A stretch of DNA of 64,000 bases from Cycas panzhihuaensis (taxonomy: Eukaryota; Cycadophyta), in contig CM041465.1 in NCBI GenBank assembly GCA_023213395.1, forward strand, positions 230,895,741-230,959,740, in the 5' to 3' direction. Shown here piece after piece: positions 58,610 to 64,000 of the stretch (within the stretch, counting starts at the first letter, position 1; the number at the start of each line of letters is the position of its first letter). The notes beneath the pieces were generated by a model. It had not been told where the DNA came from. It did no database searches and saw only the letters and a program-made list of their open reading frames with translations. The position numbers were made by a program, and so were the translations under genes.

Positions 58610-59760
58610 TCACGATAGAACTTCTTGAGGAACTTTCCGCTGACCGCTTTTCAAACTCCAAGCCATCCAAGGTGGCGATCTTATATCTTGTAGATTATCG
58701 AGGCTCTCGAGAACGACGAAGGGACCTACCCACTTGGGCCCGAATTTGGCCAAGCGATCGTAGAGATACTCTAATTTGAGGACGTGGTCCCCAGGACACA
58801 AAGGACGGGCACGAAGGTGTTTATCGTATGTCCTTTGCAAACGGGCTTTCGAAGCGAGGTTCGCTTGATAAGCCACTAGGCGCCTCTCATCCAGGGCCTC
58901 GAGGTCTAGGAGACGAGCCTGGCGAGTAGACTCCTCATCGATGAGGCCTCGAAGGGAGACCCGCAGAGAAGGGACCTCCACTTCCAACGGAAGTATCGCT
59001 TCGGTCCCGTAGACTAGCGAGAATGGGGTCATCCCGTGGCCGTCGGATAGAGGTGCAGAAGCCCATAGAGCGTAAGGGAGTGGATATGCCGTCTCTTTGA
59101 GATCGAGCGGCTTTCTTCAAGATGCCAATGAGCATTTTGTTGAAAGACTCAATCTGCCCGTTGGCTTTGAGGTAATAAGGGGACGACGTCTTGTGTGAGA
59201 TTTTAAACTTCTCACACAATTCGTCCATTTCCTTATTACAAAAGGGAGTTCCATTATCCGTAATTAGGATATCTGGAATTCCAAAACGACAGATGATATG
59301 CTGGTAGACGAAGGTGGCTATCGTCTTGCCAGGGGTAGTGGACAGGGGGATCGCCTCTGCCCATTTAGTAAAGTACTCGGTAGCGGTTAGGATGTATTTA
59401 TGTTGTGCGGAAGATGGTGGTGATATAGCCCCGATGAGGTCTAAACCCCATTGGGAAAAGGGCCACGGAGACATGATAGGGTGTAGTGCCTCAGAAGGTA
59501 CGTGAGAGACGTTGGCGTGCTCTTGGCAACGCCGGCATCTAAGGGCGCAAGCGTGGGCGTCCTTGAACAAGGATGGCCAGTAATAGCCCATGCGGAGGAC
59601 CGTTTGGGCCATGGATTGGACCCCAAAGTGGCCCCACAAATGCCATGGTGGCACTCATGAGTATTTGGTCCGCTTACGAGCGACGCAGTGAGCGGTGATC
59701 CTATCGAAGGATCTCTTGTACAACACCCCGTCTATGAGGAGGTGTTGCCTAGCAGTGGCG
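58610..59760 (-). pseudogene. Gypsy integrase (long copy), frameshifted
   Basis: 58935-59654 reads GHFGVQSMAQTVLRMGYYWP and CRRCQ (zinc finger), QWGLDLIGAISPP (first Asp), ILITDNGTPF (second Asp) and ANGQIESFNKML (Glu), so the whole catalytic triad is present. After about 59110 the frame is lost through small indels and resumes at 59032 with MTPFSLVYGTEAILPLE through RLAKFGPKWVGPFVV near 58700. The left copy reads through the same break in frame, which suggests the break is recent or artefactual. Confidence 0.92.
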
Positions 59761-60500
59761 CGGACACGCCGACCGACTCTTGCCGGCGGCCGGGCGATAT
59801 TCTTGCTGAGTCAAATATCGCACGATGTCGCCATACCACTCGCTATCGGTGAGTGGGTGAGGAGGAACATCCTGGACGGTCATGATGGACTCATCCGGGA
59901 AGGAGTCGTCAATAGGGACACCGCTCTCGTTGGGGATGGCGGCATCGGCTAACTGTTCCGCCACTACCATTCCCTTCTTCGACTTCCTGTTGACGACCTG
60001 CAAGTCGAATTCTTGAAGCAGGACGGCCCAACGTCCCGTCCTACCTGTCAAATCCGAACGGGTAAGCAAGTAACGCAAGGGATCGGATTGAACGATCACC
60101 TTGGTCGTATTGCTGAGCAAGTAGTGCCGAAATTTCTTGGTCGCATGGACCAAGGAGAGGCATTCCTTTTCGGTGGGGGGATAGTTTAATTCAGCGGCAA
60201 CGAGGGTACGACTGATGAAATAAATGGCCCTCTCGGTTCCCGAATCGTCCTCCTGTGCGAGCATTGCACCCAGGGATTCGTCGGTTGCCGAGGTGTATAA
60301 GATGAAAGGCCTATCGAAGCGGGCGCGAGGCGCCAAAGATAGGCGGAATCACGAGCTTCCTTGAGCCCTCGAAGGCCTTTTAGGTCTTGTCTCGACTGCA
60401 TAAAAGGAGCTCCTTTCTTCAATAGGTTTGTAAGAGGCTTGGCGTTTATGGCAAAATCTGCCAAAAAGCGCCTCAAGAAACCAAGCACGCTTAGAACGAC
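59749..60500 (-). pseudogene. Gypsy RNase H and connection domain
   Basis: LGFLRRFLADFAINAKPLTN and LLKKGAPF (connection), then FDRPFILYTSATDESLGAML (first catalytic Asp of DASD-type motifs replaced by Ser, as the sequence stands), AIYFISRTLVAAELNYPPTE with a catalytic Glu, and IVQSDPLRYLLTR with an Asp. Then LADAAIP and PIDDSFPDESIM lead towards integrase. A frameshift near 60340 separates connection and RNase H. Confidence 0.85.
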
Positions 60501-61402
60501 TTAATTTGTCGTTGGGTCTTAGGCGGCGGCATGTCAAGGATCGCCTTGACTTTTTCCAGATCGATTTAGATTCCTTGTTGAGACACGAGGAAACCAAGGA
60601 GTTTGCCCGAGGTAACGGCAAACACGTATTTCAACGGGTTCAAGCTAACATGGTACTTGCGGCATCTTGCGAAGATGGCACGCAAGTCAGAAAGATGATG
60701 GGCTCTAGAGCGGGAAAGGCCCATCATGTCATCCATGAAGACCTCCAACGTATTGTTGATGAGGTCGTGGAAGATGAAATGCATGGCTCTTTGATAAGTA
60801 GCCCCTGCATTTTTAAGACCAAAGGGCATCGCCTTATAGGCAAAGGTACCCCATGGCGTCGTGAAGGCCGTCTTATGACGGTCTTCGGGAGAAATCTGGA
60901 TCTGATTATAGCTGGAGAAGCCGTCCATCAGGGACATAACTTCGAATCCAGCCGTGTGATCAATTATTTGATCAATGAAAGGAAGGGGAAAGTTGTCCTT
61001 GGGACAAGCGTTATTTATGTCACGAAAATCGACACAAATATGAATGGTCCCGTTCTTTTTAGCAACGGGAACGATATTCGATACCCACTTGGGGTAATCG
61101 ATGGAGGAAATAAGTCCCGCTTCCAGAAGCTTCTCAACTTCCATCTTGACGGCGGTCGAGAGCTTCGAGTGAAGGGGACGCTGCTTCTGACGCACGGGGC
61201 GAGCGTCAGGAAAGGTCGTAAGGTTATGCACGACGATGGAGGGGTCAATGCCATTCACGTCTGAGTATTCCCACGCAAATACGTCGTGGAATTCCCGGAA
61301 CAGGAGGGCGTATTCCCTCACCTCGTCAGGGGTGCACTCCGCTCCTACCTTGATGACCCTATCCAGGGCAAGGACTATGTCCTGGGTTGCTCCCATGCAC
61401 AT
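60490..61402 (-). pseudogene. Gypsy reverse transcriptase (largely open)
   Basis: A 278-residue open frame (60566-61402) contains all RT blocks: EVEKLLEAGLISSIDYPKWV, CVDFRDINNACPKDNFPLPF, MDGFSSYNQI, MPFGLKNAGATYQRAM, and the catalytic block VFMDDMMGLS, where the DD pair is intact (family YVDDM). It ends with KLLGFLVSQQGI. The first Met is not the true start because this is an internal part of the polyprotein. It is the best-preserved enzyme domain in the window, although frameshifts on both sides prevent a full polyprotein. Confidence 0.95.
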
Positions 61403-61990
61403 GGCATTCCCTTCCTCGAAATGGAGGGGGGCAAGGTCAACTGGAAGGGAGGAGGCGAAGAGGGATTGGGTTGGCTAATGTGGACCCAATCGCTAAGACC
61501 TTCCGTGGCCAAGCTTGTGGTGACCAGAGGCAAACTTGGCATGGAACTCGCTAAGTGTTCCAAAGAAGCCTCGTCGTCTTTGAAGTAGTCCACGCCATCG
61601 ATGGCCTGACTTCGAATGGGCGAGGTGAGAGATGGCGTGGGAGTGATAGGCCCGGTATGGCCTGAAGATCGCCATCCATCCGCCGGGATGACAAAGGAGA
61701 GCCAAGGGAGGTCCCTCGTAAAAGCAAGGGGGAAACTCTCAGCATCGTCACCTACGGGAGGCGACGAGGTGGAAGAGCCCGGGACATGATGATCAACATG
61801 CGCAATGTCATGTGACATGTGAAAGTGGCCCGGCTCTACCACAAAAGTGGCCCTAAGAGGGGGGTTAGGGCTAGGAAGGCGCCCCACACTGGCGCAGAGG
61901 AACGAGATTGGGTGAGGACGATCCTCATCCTAACTATGGGATCCGTCATCATCAAACACGGCGACGTACCCATAACTCCCGACACCAATA
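61403..61990 (-). pseudogene. Protease-RT linker of the Tat-like polyprotein
   Basis: The frame 61375-61887 encodes a Ser/Pro-rich stretch without recognisable domain. Its position between the protease C-terminus and RT, together with the long linkers known in Tat-type elements, supports it being part of the polyprotein. It overlaps the RT frame by a few codons because of a frameshift. Confidence 0.55.
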
Positions 61991-61999
61991 GGAGCAAAG

Positions 62000-62530
62000 C
62001 GTGTCAAGCTAGGGGAAGAAGACGCAGGACTTTCTTCTCAGAGGAGGAATCAGAATTCCAATAGAGCAAGTCGAGACATAGCCAAGGGCGTTTGTTTCCT
62101 CTCGTATGGCCATGGCTTGCACAGGCTGAGGCTCACCGGTTTGGCAAGCGATCGTCATGAGGACAACTTTCATTTGTCCATTATGGACGAATTTAAGTTG
62201 CCCCCAATGGGTGGAACACATGGCTCCCATTTGGTTGAGCCATGGTCGACCCAGAAGCAGGTTGTAATCAACATCGACATCGAGGACGACGATGTAGCCG
62301 GCGATCTTGTCCTTGAGGGTCGTGGGTATCGAGACGCATCCTAAGGGAGTCTTCTGCACTGGCCATAGCTCGACAGCGCCATGGAACGGGCTCCAAGGCA
62401 GAAACACCAAGCTCTTGCATAACGCGCAAGGGCATGGCGTTGACGGAGGAGTCGTTGTCCACGACAGTTCTCTGCAGCATGCAATCGGGAGTATCTATGG
62501 TAATGGTGAAAGGGAAGTTCCATTAGCGTT
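62000..62530 (-). pseudogene. Gypsy aspartic protease (frameshifted)
   Basis: 62268-62480 has TVVDNDSSVNAMPLRVMQEL, the retropepsin active-site region (family pattern V-D-[GT]-G-[AS]-[SG]-V-N); here Gly is Asp. After a frameshift, 62009-62410 gives YIVVLDVDVDYNLLLGRPWL and MCSTHWGQLKFVHNGQM, the C-terminal part. Such a split is compatible with one small indel. Confidence 0.8.
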
Positions 62531-63141
62531 CCCTTCCACTAGACGCGGGGAGATCTCTGGGATCGAAGGAGATAATGGGTTCATCGGCAGGGTTGTACCC
62601 AAGGCGTGAACGGATGCGTCGTTCGATCCAAGAGCTTCTAGAAGGAGCGCTCGTTGCTCCGGGCAACTTCTCAAGACATCCATGATGGACATCCTGGCGG
62701 CCACTGTAAGAAGCTCTTCGACTACGGAGAAAAGCTTGCCCCTCCCTGTGGGTTAGGTAAGGGCTCTCCTAAAGTCGAATCACCCGGGGCGCACAGGAAT
62801 CGTCTTGGGAAGTGCGGGAATCTCTGGGGGAGTAGCTTCCAGAGGAGGATCAAGCTGCGAGGTAGACGCGGAGGCACCAGTTGCCTCCTTGGCTGCTTGA
62901 GACCGGGTTAACGCGTAGAGAGGAGTGGTCTCAAGCATTTGGATCACCTTCTTTCCCTTGTTACGAACGAAGGTGATGGAGCGCGGTCGGGAGATCGCGA
63001 AGGGAAGGTGACCTCTGCACACCTTCCCTCTACCACGCAGGCGGGGATCGGAGACCTATCCCGATTCGACTGCCTTTCTTTGGACATCAAGCCTGCTCCC
63101 CATGCTTGGGGGACGGGTCTCTATGAATGGGCCGATCAAGG
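62531..63141 (-). pseudogene. Gag-protease spacer of the Tat-like polyprotein
   Basis: Frames 62780-63022 (ITFVRNKGKKVIQMLETTPL then a Pro/Ala-rich part) and 62495-62704 look like spacer between gag and protease. No domain recognised. Confidence 0.45.
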
Positions 63142-64000
63142 TTAGCCTCGATGTTCGCTGGGGACGAGTCGCATGGGGCATCGCTGGTCTTTGTGCCCCG
63201 TGAATGAATCGTCATGGAAACACTCCCCATGGATGGAACACCACCTCTTCTCAAGGGGAGGATCGATCCTCCTTGCTTGAGAAGACTGGGTGCTACCCCC
63301 TTTGGGGGGCATCGCACGAGAAGTCTGTTGGACGGGTTTATGGGAGGTTGGCGATGAAGGAGGTTGGAGTTTTAACTCCTTCATCGTGCGCTCGAATGAG
63401 CGAATAGCGAAAGTAAGGGGATCTAGGGTCCTCTCAGTCGGATGAGAGGTAGACCTAGCGGGCTGCGAAGGTTTGGTCTCCTTCGCTGGAGGAGGCGCCT
63501 CGCGACGTTGTGAGGGCTTGGGAGGTTTCTTGAGTCCTGCTTGGATCTCAATGGCCTCCAAAGCTAAACACCTCGTGATGGTGGAGTCACACGTGGTCGC
63601 CCCCATCTTGAGGACTTCCACATGCACTTCGGGGCGAAGTGCATTGACAAAGAGATCTCTCTTCAACTCCTCAGGCAACGTAGCCTTGGTGGAGTGAAGA
63701 AGATCGTGAAAACGTCGTACAAAGTCACGATTCATTTCATCGTGACCTTGTTTAAGCGACAGAAGCGCCTTCATTCCGCTTTCGAACGGGCGGGCTACGT
63801 CAAAGTAATTGACGAACTCGTCCACTAGTTGCTGGAATGAGGAGATTGAATGGGCAGGAAGGCGGTAAAACCACTTGAGGGCATCGCCCTGCAAGGACCG
63901 CGAGAATAGCTTCATGAGTATATGGTCGTAAGCCCAATAATCGATGCACGCCATCGAGAAGCTGCGTACATGCTCGGTTGGGTTTTGCGACGAAGTCCCG
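63142..64000 (-). CDS. Gypsy gag, partial (N-terminus beyond window)
   Basis: The frame is open from the window edge to a stop at 63142. Edge residues NPTEHVRSFS and ALKWFYRLPAHSISSF, followed by FVRRFHDLLHST, are the standard retrotransposon-gag block (family phrase D-P-x-x-H-L-x-x-F ... W-F-x-x-L). The ATG at 63954 is internal, since gag-like codons continue upstream of it. The C-terminal part is Pro/Lys/Ser-rich and ends in a Cys/His-rich segment, CSIHGECFHDDSF then GHKDQRC, in place of a standard CCHC knuckle. It is the only long intact coding frame besides RT. Confidence 0.85.
   Translation of the reverse strand, partial: GTSSQNPTEHVRSFSMACIDYWAYDHILMKLFSRSLQGDALKWFYRLPAHSISSFQQLVDEFVNYFDVARPFESGMKALLSLKQGHDEMNRDFVRRFHDLLHSTKATLPEELKRDLFVNALRPEVHVEVLKMGATTCDSTITRCLALEAIEIQAGLKKPPKPSQRREAPPPAKETKPSQPARSTSHPTERTLDPLTFAIRSFERTMKELKLQPPSSPTSHKPVQQTSRAMPPKGGSTQSSQARRIDPPLEKRWCSIHGECFHDDSFTGHKDQRCPMRLVPSEHRG

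Larger units (their letters stand above)
55284..64000 (-). mobile_element. Tat-like Ty3/gypsy retrotransposon, long copy, running off the window
   Basis: Reading from the right edge: gag, spacer, protease, linker, RT, RNase H, integrase and a 3.3-kb non-coding 3' end. CpG-rich and far less decayed than the neighbouring elements. The RT phrases HDVFAWEYSDVNGIDPSIVV and YPKWVSNIVPVAKKNG and the long protease-RT linker resemble the Tat clade, but I did not see a second, archaeal-type RNase H. Frameshifts are present but in-frame stops are few, which suggests a young element or sequencing error. Confidence 0.88.

Noticed and set aside
60506-61264. 252-residue plus-strand frame
   Set aside because: It is the antisense shadow of the reverse transcriptase on the minus strand.
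1-64000. CRISPR arrays, bacterial operons, ribosomal RNA genes, organelle gene clusters
   Set aside because: No regularly spaced short repeats, no bacterial gene layout and no rRNA sequence seen; content is plant nuclear transposon DNA.

Overview
This window is transposon-dense, AT-rich nuclear DNA from a land plant, almost certainly a large repeat-rich genome. Evidence: nested Ty1/copia and Ty3/gypsy LTR retrotransposons with initiator-Met-tRNA type primer sites, a chromodomain-type chromovirus, a Tat-like gypsy element, and a fragment of a plant LRR receptor gene. I see no intact host gene. A seed plant is the safest reading; the lineage cannot be fixed from sequence alone.

Layout, left to right. 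1-6257: minus-strand copia element of family A, cut by the window edge. 6258-6499: part of an LTR of a second copia family (B). 6500-7815: AT-rich filler. 7816-11861: 3' end of a CpG-rich Tat-like gypsy element (minus). It breaks inside the integrase and is joined to an LRR receptor pseudogene fragment (11862-12425, minus). 12426-15818: AT-rich filler with a 153-bp tandem repeat. 15824-22407: complete decayed chromovirus (plus) with LTRs and a perfect TAGAT target-site duplication. 22635-26741: a copia-type element with LTRs that carries only gag. About 26990-28950: remnant of a minus-strand gypsy element. 29049-29491: a full family-B LTR. 31045-45010: a minus-strand copia element (family C), apparently interrupted by a complete plus-strand family-A copia (37619-44455). 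45804-46112: a 309-bp miniature LTR element (SMART/TRIM type). 46182-53724: a full-length minus-strand family-A copia. 53725-53964: family-B LTR part. 55284-64000: the longer copy of the Tat-like gypsy element, running off the window with gag at the edge.

The dominant large-scale feature is a direct duplication: about 1-11861 matches about 47476-59304, insertion boundaries included, at an offset near 47.45-47.48 kb. The AT-rich part of the two copies is almost identical. The CpG-rich gypsy part differs by many 1-4 bp changes concentrated at CNG/CG motifs, and these break the integrase frame in different places in each copy. That looks more like consensus error at methylated cytosines, or a falsely duplicated haplotype, than normal decay, so gene-level calls in 7816-11861 and 55284-64000 should be read with that in mind.

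The genes do not form a host pathway. Gag, protease, reverse transcriptase, RNase H and integrase are parts of separate retrotransposon polyproteins, nearly all inactivated. The most useful observations are the gag-only element, the miniature LTR element, the LRR-integrase junction, a tRNA-Phe-like retropseudogene with a poly(A) tail, and the duplication with its motif-specific discordance.
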